Source of the DNA: Fibrella rubiginis
GTDB taxonomy: Bacteria; Bacteroidota; Bacteroidia; Cytophagales; Spirosomataceae
DNA: 64,000 nucleotides
Direction: 5' to 3'
Assembly (NCBI RefSeq): GCF_017353185.1
Contig: NZ_JAFMYV010000001.1
Span: 434,001-498,000, forward strand
Numbering within the stretch: the stretch's first letter is position 1; each line of letters begins with the position of its first letter. The position numbers were made by a program, and so were the translations under genes. This document shows, one piece after another, positions 1 to 8,700 of the stretch. The notes below the pieces were generated by a model that saw only the letters and a program-made list of their open reading frames with translations, made no database searches and was not told where the DNA came from.

Positions 1-80
1 TGTTTAACGTTTAACGTCTAAAGTTGGCTGACGCAAGCGTATTCTTGCATCAGCCAACTTTAGACGTTAAACGTTAAACA
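1..80. repeat. Long intergenic palindrome E1 (TTTAACGT-word family)
   Basis: The two arms (about 37 nt each) are reverse complements with one mismatch around a CGTATT loop. The arms are built from the words TTTAACG and TTTAACGTCTAA, and the apex reads TTGGCTGACGC...GCGTATTC. The right arm runs on as TTGAACTC towards the msrB stop; the matching left flank would lie before base 1, so the element may be longer than seen. It lies just downstream of msrB (minus strand). It has no long T-run typical of an intrinsic terminator. Confidence 0.85.
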
Positions 81-86
81 TTGAAC

Positions 87-599
87 TCATTTTTTCGCAA
101 ACGTCATCGCTACGCCATTCATGCAGTAGCGAAGACCGGTGGGTTTGGGACCGTCATTGAAGACATGGCCGAGGTGGCCGTTGCAGACCGAGCAAACCAC
201 TTCGTCGCGTTCCATGCCATAGCTATTGTCTTTAGCCACTTTCACGGCGTTTTTACTGATCGGCTCATAAAAGCTCGGCCAGCCCGTGCCCGATTCAAAT
301 TTGGTTTTGTACGAAAACAGGGGGTTGTGGCAACCGGCGCAATAGAAGGTACCGTCTTCGTGTACGTTCAGTAGCGGACTAGTGCCGGCGCGTTCGGTAC
401 CGTGCTTACGTAATACCTCATACTGATCAGGTGTGAGTTGCTTTTTCCATTCGGCGTCGGTTTTGGTGACTGTCTTACCGCCGGGCGGGGTTTGCCCCTG
501 GCTATAAAGGGCGGCAGATTCTTTGGCCGACGTGTTTGTCTGACAGGCAATAGTAGCCAAAATGGCAATAGCTAACGTACTGTTAATAAGGTAGTTCAT
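87..599 (-). CDS. msrB: Peptide-methionine (R)-S-oxide reductase, lipoprotein form
   Basis: This enzyme reduces the R form of methionine sulfoxide in oxidised proteins. The 170-residue protein begins with a hydrophobic stretch ending in a lipobox-like IAC, with the cysteine at residue 19, so it is probably an exported lipoprotein acting in the periplasm. The SelR fold is clear: two zinc-binding CxxC pairs (C87/C90 and C136/C139), the GTGWPSF motif near residues 104-110, and the catalytic cysteine in RYCMN (C159). Family members usually read RYCIN, so Met for Ile is a mild change. The gene is the last of a minus-strand run and is followed by palindrome E1. Confidence 0.95.
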   Translation of the reverse strand: MNYLINSTLAIAILATIACQTNTSAKESAALYSQGQTPPGGKTVTKTDAEWKKQLTPDQYEVLRKHGTERAGTSPLLNVHEDGTFYCAGCHNPLFSYKTKFESGTGWPSFYEPISKNAVKVAKDNSYGMERDEVVCSVCNGHLGHVFNDGPKPTGLRYCMNGVAMTFAKK

Positions 600-662
600 G
601 TGAGTTTGGCGGTGATTAAGCCCGTGCTGTACCGCTACCTAATAAACGTAAAATTGAGACAA

Positions 663-1106
663 TCAGTTTTTTACTACCAGCCAAACACCCGCCAGAATAA
701 GGCCGATACCCAGCAGTCGCCAGCCGTTGGCGGGGTGTTGAACAAAGCCTAGCAGACCGTAATGGTCCAGCACCACGGCGGCAATCAACTGCCCCGCTAC
801 GCTCAGGCTAACCAGGTTGGCCGTACCGATGCGCGGCACCGACAGAATGACGGTGGTCACGTAAACTGCCCCGATTACGCCCCCCGTGTATTTCCACCAG
901 GGCAATGACCGAAGTGTACTGGTTGGTGGCAGACCACCACGCATACCCAGGTGCAGAATAATCAGGGTAACAAAGCCCGTACCAAATGAAATCAGCGCGG
1001 CCAGCACCGGATTATTCAGTCCTAGCCGCAGGTTCGAGTTGACCCCCGCCTGAATAGAGATGGCAACGCCGGTGAGGAAAGCGAGAAGCAGGAAGAGTGG
1101 GTACAT
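663..1106 (-). CDS. DMT-superfamily transporter, YdcZ/DUF606 family
   Basis: A 147-residue integral membrane protein with about five hydrophobic helices. It has the family's N-terminal pattern of a small helix followed by QAGVNSNLR and then NPVLAALISFGTG. Proteins of this family (YdcZ, DUF606) are half-size members of the drug/metabolite transporter superfamily; their substrates are mostly unknown, and they are thought to act as dimers in the inner membrane. The length matches the family. The start at 1106 is supported because palindrome E2 begins seven bases upstream. It lies between the GNAT gene and msrB on the same strand. Confidence 0.88.
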   Translation of the reverse strand: MYPLFLLLAFLTGVAISIQAGVNSNLRLGLNNPVLAALISFGTGFVTLIILHLGMRGGLPPTSTLRSLPWWKYTGGVIGAVYVTTVILSVPRIGTANLVSLSVAGQLIAAVVLDHYGLLGFVQHPANGWRLLGIGLILAGVWLVVKN

Positions 1107-1112
1107 GATGCT

Positions 1113-1225
1113 GATTTACGATGTACGATTTACGAATTATGATTGGTTGCTGACGCGAGTGGCTGACGCCGGGGTATTCTCGCGAAAGCAACCAATCGTA
1201 ATTCGTAAATCGTACATCGTAAATC
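1113..1225. repeat. Long intergenic palindrome E2 (GATTTACGATGTACG-word family)
   Basis: Left arm 1113-1158 and right arm 1177-1225 are reverse complements with a few mismatches. The arms repeat the word GATTTACGA / GATGTACGA. The apex reads TTGGTTGCTGACGCGAG, loop, GTATTCTCGCG, closely like the apices of E1 and E3. The right arm overlaps the GNAT stop codon at 1224-1226 and the left arm ends just before the transporter start. The site lies between two genes of the same direction. Confidence 0.85.
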
Positions 1226-1727
1226 ATCGTTCCCTCTCCCACCACCGCGTGTGCTCATCCTGTGCAAAGGGATGGAAGCCGTTGTTGAGGAGTACGGCCT
1301 GTGAGGCGGTGTTGGTGACGGCTGTCTCGGCGGTGACGCGCCGCACGCCGGATTGTTTGAGTGCCCAGGCCACCAGCCCACCCACGAGTTCGGTCATGTA
1401 GCCACGCCGCTGAAAAGCAGGGTAGGTGCCGTAGCCGATCTCGACGGTCTGCTCCTCGTCGGGTGCCCCTTTGAATTTAGCGTCGGCTACGAATTGGTTC
1501 AGCGTCCGGTCGCGGGCAATCCAGATGGTGTCGTAGAGGGGTTGGCGGTTGGGGTTTTGGAGAAAGGGAATAGTAAAATGTTTCAGGATGCTCAATAACG
1601 GTTCGACCACTTCGCGGTGACCGGGCAACGCGCCAAACTCATCTTCCAGTGCCGTGCCCCCGGCCAGGTGCAGGCGCAGTTGGTCCAGTGTTAAGGGTCT
1701 GATTGATAGTCTGTTCGTGTCAATCAT
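1224..1727 (-). CDS. GNAT-family N-acetyltransferase
   Basis: A 167-residue acetyltransferase of the RimJ/RimL-like GNAT type. The acetyl-CoA binding motif A is visible as EIGYGTYPAFQRRGYMTE near residues 97-114, where the Q-R-R-G-Y loop binds the pyrophosphate. The usual VTAETAVTN strand and NxxSxxxLxxxGF region follow (residues about 133-152). The N terminus (TNRLSIRPLTLDQL) fits the family. The substrate cannot be deduced. The start overlaps the stop of the upstream phosphatase-like gene by four bases (ATGA), which indicates translational coupling. Confidence 0.9.
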   Translation of the reverse strand: MIDTNRLSIRPLTLDQLRLHLAGGTALEDEFGALPGHREVVEPLLSILKHFTIPFLQNPNRQPLYDTIWIARDRTLNQFVADAKFKGAPDEEQTVEIGYGTYPAFQRRGYMTELVGGLVAWALKQSGVRRVTAETAVTNTASQAVLLNNGFHPFAQDEHTRWWERER

Positions 1728-2056
1728 GGTTCACTGAGATAAGTCGTTACGCGGCTAATGAGTATATCCACCAATTCTTCATCCATGCAGGCATAGTTGT
1801 CGGCGACAAGCAGGTTGACCAGCGGTTTGTTGGCTACTAGATCGGAGTAGCGTCGTTGAATCCAATCGCGGTGTTTTATCTCCATCACAAAAACAACGTC
1901 GGCCCAGCCAAGTAACCCTGGTGTCAACTTAGTCCGTGCTCCTGCCTCAGTACCTGCCGACCGCACAGCGTAATGGGGTTCATGAGCAAAAACGTGTTCG
2001 GCGGTCAGGCTACGCTTCCGGTTTCGGCTACAAACAAAGAGGAGTTTAGTGGGCAA
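1724..2056 (-). CDS. Low-molecular-weight protein tyrosine phosphatase-like protein
   Basis: A 110-residue protein that opens with LLFVCSRNRKRSLTAE. This contains the CX5RS phosphate-binding loop (C9, R15, S16) of low-molecular-weight phosphatases and arsenate reductases. It is shorter than typical enzymes (about 150 residues) and I see no canonical DP-x-x general-acid loop; WADVVFVMEIKHRD occupies the place of the usual D-h-I-h-x-M region. It matches the small predicted protein tyrosine phosphatases found across bacteria (COG4551 type). Whether it acts on phosphotyrosine is not shown. It overlaps the GNAT gene by four bases, so the pair is probably co-transcribed. Confidence 0.82.
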   Translation of the reverse strand: MPTKLLFVCSRNRKRSLTAEHVFAHEPHYAVRSAGTEAGARTKLTPGLLGWADVVFVMEIKHRDWIQRRYSDLVANKPLVNLLVADNYACMDEELVDILISRVTTYLSEP

Positions 2057-2070
2057 TGGAGAGAAGAGTA

Positions 2071-2268
2071 TTAGGCAAATACAGCTGCATTTGTTGCCTT
2101 ATTAGTCAGTTGTTTCAATTCAGCTACTAGTCGGTCACGCATGCGAATTGATTCATTGGCACTACCTGTAGCTCCCATCTTTTCCAGCGCAACTATTGAC
2201 TCACTGAATTTGCGGATGAGCCGAATCGTGGTCACAATGGCTACCTCCTGCTGATCATCAATTTCCAT
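2071..2268 (-). CDS. Small helical hypothetical protein
   Basis: A 65-residue protein that I do not recognise. It looks entirely alpha-helical, with an acidic start (MEIDDQQE) and heptad-like hydrophobics through residues 10-58, so a short coiled coil or helical bundle is likely. Only four bases separate it from the stop of the upstream DUF6932-like gene, and 14 bases lie before the phosphatase-like gene. The tight pairing with a nucleotidyltransferase-like protein suggests a functional partner, for example the small subunit of a two-gene module, but that is inference. Confidence 0.7.
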   Translation of the reverse strand: MEIDDQQEVAIVTTIRLIRKFSESIVALEKMGATGSANESIRMRDRLVAELKQLTNKATNAAVFA

Positions 2269-2272
2269 AACT

Positions 2273-2713
2273 TTAGTCAGTTAGTACGATGTATCCCTTC
2301 GCTTTTTTTGCTCGGTTCATACCAAATACCCAGTCCCATTTCAGTATTTCAAACTTGGTAATGGCTACCGACAACTCATCTTCTTTTGTACTTGAACTTG
2401 CCCAAAAAACGTCAAGGCCATCAAACTGATTCCGCAATCCGTCTAGAAGGCTAAACTGTGAATTTAGAAAATTGACTTCGGTGAAAATAACAATATCAAT
2501 GTCTTTCGGCTTCTCTTTGGTGCTGATAAAGCTACCATCAAGCCAGAAGGCATGAACAGGAATTGACTGCTGAACCAGTCGGCTTACTAATACTTTAAAC
2601 TGATCCCATAAACGTTGTCGATGACTATTCGTGACAAATAGCTGTTCAACGGTTTCTTGCCGGTTAGGTAATAAACCAGATGGTTGCAACCAACCGTTTT
2701 CATCAAAATGCAT
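2273..2713 (-). CDS. DUF6932-type nucleotidyltransferase-like protein
   Basis: The protein carries HRQRLWDQFKVLV, then LDGSF with KDIDIVIF about nine residues later. This is the G-S...D-x-D arrangement of nucleotidyltransferase folds and matches what I know of the DUF6932 family. I chose the start at 2713 (MHFDENGWL, 146 residues) because family members begin close to this FDENG segment. Upstream in-frame starts at 2731 and 2776 would add 6 or 21 basic residues. No enzymatic activity is established. It is the first gene of the minus-strand run and pairs tightly with the 65-residue protein downstream. Confidence 0.75.
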   Translation of the reverse strand: MHFDENGWLQPSGLLPNRQETVEQLFVTNSHRQRLWDQFKVLVSRLVQQSIPVHAFWLDGSFISTKEKPKDIDIVIFTEVNFLNSQFSLLDGLRNQFDGLDVFWASSSTKEDELSVAITKFEILKWDWVFGMNRAKKAKGYIVLTD

Positions 2714-2808
2714 AGGTAGCTTGGATCGCATTAGCCTGTCTGTAGCAAACCTACACAGTTTGATTATCCTGCCCAACTGAAAATTGCAAAACCCTTCCGC
2801 GCCTTGTC

Positions 2809-3831
2809 ATGCCCCTCATTTCACGCAAAAAGCTCGTTTACCCCATCCGGCAGCCCCTGCGCGATTACCTGGCGCACTATAACCGAGAGCACAAACTGCC
2901 CATCCAGTACCGCGATTTGCTGCGCTACGACAACTCGGCGTCGCTGTTCGATAAGCGCAACCGCGACACGCTCTGGGAGACGGTTTATTTTCCCGCGTCG
3001 GAGGCCAACGACATGCTGCTGGGGTTGAAACAGATTTACGCCATCCTGAAAGCCGATGGCGATATGTCGGTGACGGGCCACCTCACCATTGATCGGGTAG
3101 ACCTGTGCAGCTATGGCAATACCCAACCGTTTCGGGTGCGGGTCCGAAACTTGGTCAACGATAACTTTGACTATTTCTACATCAAAAACGCCGATGCCTC
3201 GCGGGTGTATGGCCTTGAATTAGAGCATATTCTGTCGCCAAATCGCATCAGCTACCTTACCAGCGGACAGACCCTGATCGAAGAGCACATTGCGGGTATT
3301 CCGGGCGACATGTTTTTCGAGCAGCAAATGAATGATGCCGACCGCAACCCGGTGCGGCTTTGCAAGGAGTTTGTCAAGTTCAACGAACGCTGCTTTGTGC
3401 GCCTGTTGGGGGATATGCATTCGAGCAATTTTGTGGTCGACGTGACGCCCGATTTCGACGAGGTGTATTACCGAATCCGGGCCATTGATTTTGATCAGCA
3501 GTCGTACGAAGGGCGCAAATCGGTGTATATGCCGCAGTATTACCGGCAAAATGGGCCAATGATCAGGCTGGGAACGGAGTATCTGACGCCCGAAAGTGTA
3601 CGGCAGTACCAGATTGAGGAACGATCCTTAATGGCGGGACGACTACGGGTAGAGCAAACCCGTATCGGCGACCTGATGGCGGCCATGCGCTTCGACACCA
3701 TTGCCCCTGACGGTCACGTGCGTCAGCTTGCCGAGGCCCTTGATCGCCATTACCAAACCCGCTTATTCGACACCAGCCGCAGCATGGGCGACCTGGTCTG
3801 GCGCAGCCTGGAACTGCTGGCGGGGCATTGA
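2809..3831 (+). CDS. Conserved hypothetical protein with kinase-like catalytic motifs
   Basis: A 340-residue soluble protein with no signal peptide; I cannot assign it a named family. Near residues 200-210 it has LLGDMHSSNFVVD and about 20 residues later RAIDFDQQS. This order (G-D-x-H-x-x-N, then I-D-F-D) resembles the catalytic loop and metal-binding DFD of aminoglycoside phosphotransferase and CotH/HipA-type kinases. An N-terminal part with FYIKNADASRVYGLELEHIL could hold the nucleotide-binding lysine. A kinase-like fold is therefore possible but unproven. It is transcribed away from the minus-strand run at 0-2.7 kb and converges on the frameshifted barrel gene. Confidence 0.75.
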   Translation: MPLISRKKLVYPIRQPLRDYLAHYNREHKLPIQYRDLLRYDNSASLFDKRNRDTLWETVYFPASEANDMLLGLKQIYAILKADGDMSVTGHLTIDRVDLCSYGNTQPFRVRVRNLVNDNFDYFYIKNADASRVYGLELEHILSPNRISYLTSGQTLIEEHIAGIPGDMFFEQQMNDADRNPVRLCKEFVKFNERCFVRLLGDMHSSNFVVDVTPDFDEVYYRIRAIDFDQQSYEGRKSVYMPQYYRQNGPMIRLGTEYLTPESVRQYQIEERSLMAGRLRVEQTRIGDLMAAMRFDTIAPDGHVRQLAEALDRHYQTRLFDTSRSMGDLVWRSLELLAGH

Positions 3832-3843
3832 GCAGGACTGTTG

Positions 3844-4541
3844 CTATTTGTCGTAGTAGATAGGCGCTTCGTCTCGCTTCCGGCCCCCACCAAAAAGCCT
3901 GCCGAAAAACCGATGGTGCGGTTACGAATGTCAGTCGACACAATGAAACTGGTTGTGTTGGCTAAACCCTCGTTTAGGTTAAGCGTAAAGTTGCATTTGC
4001 CCACTTCAATGCCAGCCAGGGCGCTGACACCATAATCGTACCGTCGAAACTGCGTTCCTGTGCCCTTCGGGCCATAGGTGATAGCTACTTCAAAGTTTTG
4101 GTATAAGACGTCGCGTAGCATAGTACCGCCTACCCCGATCGCTCCATAAGGTCCAGCCCCTACCAGCAATTTAAAGCGTGGTGTGACTGGGAAGCGGTAG
4201 ACCAGCAGCGCGGGTAGCTGAAGATACAGCGGACGAAACACCGTGTTGTTTGCCGCAAAAACCACCCCCGTGGTGCCGTAACTCACTGTGCCTGCGAAAG
4301 TGCTGCCCTTACTGCTTAACAGCAACGACGGCTGTATAGCCCACGATGTTGACAATGGCCACTCCAGTACAACGCCCACATCATAGCCAATACGGGTACC
4401 AAACGATGTGCCGGTTTGAACGGTCGGGTAGGTTAAAAAGCAGTTTTGAACACTGGCTCTGATGCCAAAACGGGGTTGGGCCGACAAGCTCAGGCTGACC
4501 AATAGGCCAGTTAACAGGCTATATAGTAAACTGATTTTCAT
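3844..4541 (-). CDS. Outer membrane beta-barrel protein (PorT-like), frameshifted at its 3' end
   Basis: A signal peptide (MKISLLYSLLTGLLVSLSLSAQ) is followed by alternating strands typical of the 8-10 stranded Bacteroidota barrels: GIRASVQ, GYDVGVVLEW, PLYLQLPALLVYRF, LVGAGPYGAIGVGG, YDYGVSALAGIEVG and NRTIGFSAGFLVG. Read straight, the frame leaves the barrel after GFLVGAG and runs to 3750, overlapping the convergent gene. If one base is added in the C5 tract at 3884-3888 (G5 on the coding strand), the end becomes GRKRDEAPIYYDK followed by a stop at 3844-3846, twelve bases clear of the neighbour. I therefore place the natural end at 3844 and treat this as a one-base deletion or sequencing error. 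Confidence 0.8.
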
Positions 4542-4651
4542 GATAGGCAGTTACTTACCATTTGTCCGCTAAGTAATGACAAAAACGGATAGGTGCTGTA
4601 CCAGTCAATCACTTATCGATTGCCTACCGAAGCAAGTCGTCTAACCGTTTT

Positions 4652-5512
4652 TTAGTTAATCATTTTCTCAATAGGTACGACCAGGATGCCTTCGGCCCCG
4701 GCGGCGCGGATGGCTTCGATGTTTTCCCAGAACGCGTTCTCGTTGATGACCGAATGTACCGAACTCCAGCCCTCGGTGGCCAGGGGCGTTACGGTGGGAG
4801 CCTTCATGCCCGGCAGGAGTTTGGCAATAGCCGGAATAGCTGTATTGGGGGCGTTCAGTACAATGTATTTGTTGTTTTTGGCCGCCTGCACCGCGTTGAT
4901 ACGAAACAGCAACTGATCCAATAACGCCTGTTTATCCGATGACAAACTGGCGTGGGCAATCATCACGGCCTCAGACCGAAAAATGGTTTCCACTTCTTTC
5001 AACCCGTTGCTCATCAGCGTACTTCCCGACGATACAATGTCGCAGACAGCTTCGGCCAGGCCAATGCTCGGTGCAATCTCTACCGACCCGCTGATCTCGT
5101 GGATATGAGCTTGTACACCCTCACCGGTTAGGTATTTGCCCAGCAGGTTGGGGTAGGAGGTGGCGATGTTTTTGCCCTGCAAATCACTGATGCCGTTATA
5201 GACGTCGCCGCGCGGTATGGCAATGGATAAGCGGCATTTCGAGAAGCCCAGTTTATGCACCGTAGTCACCTGCCGCCCGGTTTCGACGGACACGTTTTCG
5301 CCGACAATGCCGAGGTCGGCCACGCCATCTTCTACATAGCCCGGAATATCATCGTCGCGCAGGAAAAGAAATTCGGCGGGGAAGTTAGACGAAACGGATT
5401 TGAGCTTGCCCGTGCCGTAGTCGAACCGGATGCCACAGGCCTTAAACAACTGATATGAATCTTCGCTGAGGCGTCCCGATTTCTGGAGCGCAATGCGAAT
5501 GGATGATGCCAT
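4652..5512 (-). CDS. hisG: ATP phosphoribosyltransferase, long form
   Basis: First enzyme of histidine biosynthesis: it joins ATP and PRPP to give phosphoribosyl-ATP. The 286 residues match the long, self-regulated form, with two catalytic lobes (IRIALQKSGRLSED at the N terminus; DLGIVGENV near residue 67; EIAPSIGLAEAVCDIVSSGSTL near 145-166 holding the PRPP-binding loop) and a C-terminal ACT-like regulatory domain from about residue 215 (MKAPTVTPL, GILVVPIEKMI). The other his genes are not adjacent: a barrel gene lies downstream and an adhesin gene diverges upstream. A TATCTTTG box lies about 20 bases before the start. Confidence 0.95.
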   Translation of the reverse strand: MASSIRIALQKSGRLSEDSYQLFKACGIRFDYGTGKLKSVSSNFPAEFLFLRDDDIPGYVEDGVADLGIVGENVSVETGRQVTTVHKLGFSKCRLSIAIPRGDVYNGISDLQGKNIATSYPNLLGKYLTGEGVQAHIHEISGSVEIAPSIGLAEAVCDIVSSGSTLMSNGLKEVETIFRSEAVMIAHASLSSDKQALLDQLLFRINAVQAAKNNKYIVLNAPNTAIPAIAKLLPGMKAPTVTPLATEGWSSVHSVINENAFWENIEAIRAAGAEGILVVPIEKMIN

Positions 5513-5532
5513 GGTGTTAATTTTTGAGGGGG

Positions 5533-5540
5533 CAAAGATA
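5533..5540 (-). promoter_or_regulatory. Putative -7 box of the hisG promoter
   Basis: On the minus strand this reads TATCTTTG, a full match to the Bacteroidota -7 consensus TAnnTTTG. A TTG on the minus strand at 5565-5567 could be the -33 element, with a spacer of 24 bases, slightly longer than usual. Transcription would start close to 5526, giving a leader of about 14 bases before hisG. Confidence 0.5.
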
Positions 5541-5759
5541 GGGGAAGAAGCTGCAGGAAGGGAGCAATTTGCCGTTGCAGAAAGGCAAAGAGCCTGCCTT
5601 GATGAATAAAGTACCCTTTTTTATAGTAGCTATGCACTAAGAAATGTTGTTTTTTTTATATTTCGTGATCGCTTTATTTCTACTTTAACCCGACAAATTC
5701 AGCACGCTATTTGTAGCTATTTGCTAGTGTGATAGTCTACTCACGTCACTTCTCCCTGT

Positions 5760-8700
5760 ATGAAAAACGCCTACTCCTCACTTTTGTGCCTGTTCTGTTT
5801 ACTACTGTCGGTGGCAGGATGGGCCCAGTCTATTTCACTGACAAATGCCCCGTCAGGTGCCTATTGTGGTGGCGCGGCCGTTAGCATCTCATTTACCACA
5901 ACGGGGACGTTTGGACCAGGAAACGTCTTTAAGGTGCAGCTGTCAGCCGATAAAGGAGCTAACTATATCGATTTGCCAGAATCGTCGGCGAGTAGCCCGG
6001 TGTTGGTTACGCTACCGGCGGCGGTTACAGGGGCTGGCGGCTACGTGTACCGGGTGGTAGCCAGCCAGCCGCAGGTAGTCAGTAACCCCAGCGATGTGTT
6101 TAAGCTTGTTTCACTGCCATCGGCTCAACTGACAGGCAGTTCACTGACTGGCCCAATCAATCCCTATTCGGCAATTAATTTACAGATGACACTCACGGGT
6201 GGTGGTCCCTATACCGTCACGCTGCAAGACAGTACCCAGTTTATCAAGCCAGAGGACGATGTCTCGGTTACACTTCCGGTACGACCAGCTCAGTCAACTA
6301 CCTACCGGCTGGCCAGTGTGCGTAATGCCTGCGGCACGGGGCCGGTGAGTGGTAGCGTGGCAGTGGCCGTAAATACAGTGGGCTTCAATCTTCAGGTACG
6401 TCCCAGTGAGATGTTTTGCCTTGGTTCAACAGTACCCATTTACTTTACAACCAGTGGTCCGCTGCCCGCTAACACCGTTTTTGAGGCTGAACTGATCAAC
6501 GAACGGGACAATAACAGCATTACCAAGTTGCCCGTCACTGGCTCGTCGAGTCCCCTACAGATAACCCTGCCTGCGGAGTCGCCTGGCCCGCTTCCGTATG
6601 GATATCAACTGCGGATTTTCTCTCGGACGGCTGGGGTGTCGGGCTACTATAACCCGGCCCTGGGTGTCTACCTGACTTATCCGGCACGCATTGCCATGCC
6701 TCAGTCGGTTAGCTTTGCACCGGGCGTGACCAGCGTGGCTGCTCCAATAAGCTATACGGGTTTGGAGGGTGGAAGCGCGCTGTTGAGTAATGGAGAAACA
6801 GTTTGGCTCTCTAACACATACCCTTCGTTTCGAGTAGACGCCAACAGCCCAATCACGTCTTATAGTCTTGTGTCCTACACAGGGGCTTGTAGCCAAAGCG
6901 CCCGTTTTATTAATCGTGTAACTAGGGTCATAAAGCCGTCTATGCTGGCGGATTCTCTTTCCACAAAAATGGTATGCGCAGGGCAGCCTGTTACGCTTTA
7001 TTATAGCACCAAACCGGGCTATAGGGTGCCAGACCAGTTGTCGGTCCGGTTGAAGAGTTGGTACGAGTCAGACCCCGGAGTGGTGGCCGAGGTGACCGCC
7101 ACCAAAGCCGGTCAAGTAACGTTTGTACCTCCTCCAACGATGGTGGCCAGATCAGGTATAGTTATTGAATTGAGAGACGCTGCAGTTGACACACTATTAA
7201 TGATGTTCAGGTCGAATTTGGTAATCAATACAGTTCCTCAACTTATGTTCTCGAAGCCGTTGCAAACGGCTTCCGCACCTGGTGATCAATTTCTGGAGAT
7301 TCAAGCATTTGGTGGTGGCACAATGACAATCGCGTTAAGCGACGGGACAAAATCGATAATACAAGGAGGTTACTTTAACAATGCCGGCAATTTTCTGCGG
7401 GTGTATACGGCCAGCACAACAAGCTACTCAACAGTGTCAGTTAGCAATGCTTGTGGTACAATGCCCTTGTCTGCTTCCACAACAGTTGCGTTTCGAAATG
7501 CCACTACGACCTCTCCAGCCCTATACATAAGCCCAAACAACCGAGGACAGTCTTATTTCTGTCCAGGTGCCCAGGAATGGTTGAATATTACCTCCAGTGG
7601 CACGTTTGCCGACGATAACCAATTTCAGATCGAGTTGGGAGATCAAACAATCGGCTCATCGTGGACTGTTATTCAATCGTTTTCAAAAGCAGAAAGCAGG
7701 CTATTTACCCTACCCAGTACGCCTGGGAAGTACTTGGTGCGGGTGTCGAGTACAAACCCTGTTATTCGTAGCGCGCAGGGATATTACAGCATCAGCACAC
7801 CTTCGCCACTGGTTGCCGCATCGGTACAGTCTGCCAGCGGTATATTGAAGAGTGTAAACAGCCAGCCTATATCAATAACATTAGGGCCTGACGAATACCT
7901 ATCTGCTGTCTATTCAATCGAAGGACGGGCACCAGCCCGGTTCGACTTTTCAGATGGTGTATCGGTGGACCCGTCTGAGGCTACCAGCATTTATGCTCGT
8001 GCGGACCGATACTTCCAGCCTAAAACGACAAACACTTATGCGGTCAAACAAGTGACAGACTTGTGTGGTGTGTCAACGACAGCCGTGGGGGGGCAGGTCA
8101 ACCTTACTGTCCGGCCATTGCGTCTGCTCACCTACCGGGCTGGCGACGCCTGCGTGGGGTCGCCGGTTCGGGTAGAGTTTGTCGCATCGGGATACCAGCC
8201 AGCCAGCGTGTCGTACGTAGTGCAGGCTACTGTGAATGGTCAGAGTAACTGGCAGACATTACCCACGTCAGGTACGGCTAGCCCGCTGACTACCTACTTC
8301 CCGGCTAGCATGGCTGGCAAGCAGGTGAACTGCCGGGTAGCCTATCTGCTGGATGGCGAGTGGATTCCGGCCACTTATACAACTCAGCTTAAAGTTAGTG
8401 CGCTGCCAAGCGTGACGTTGACCGGGCCAAACAATACAACCGTTGTTGAACTCGACCGAAGTAGCGCTGCCAGAGCTGAATTGAAATTATCGGATGCTCT
8501 AACTACCGGTACAACGATTCTTGTCTACGGGTCAACAAGCCAGATCATAAACACGTCTACCACCAGCCAGTCGCTGTTTGTGAGCCAGCCGGGCACCTAC
8601 AGCCTTGCCGGTACCTACAATGAGTGCGGCTATGGAACCGTACAGGGCGTGGTTCGGGTAATAGAAAAGCCTTATCTGGCCGCATCAACGCTGAGCAAAA

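Noticed and set aside
1..80. E1 as a simple intrinsic terminator of msrB
   Set aside because: It has no U-tract at the exit side, and the same design occurs between divergent genes, where a terminator makes no sense.
5332..5637. An open frame overlapping and upstream of hisG on the minus strand
   Set aside because: Its frame differs from hisG, it has no recognisable domain, and the hisG start at 5512 with its own -7 box is sufficient.
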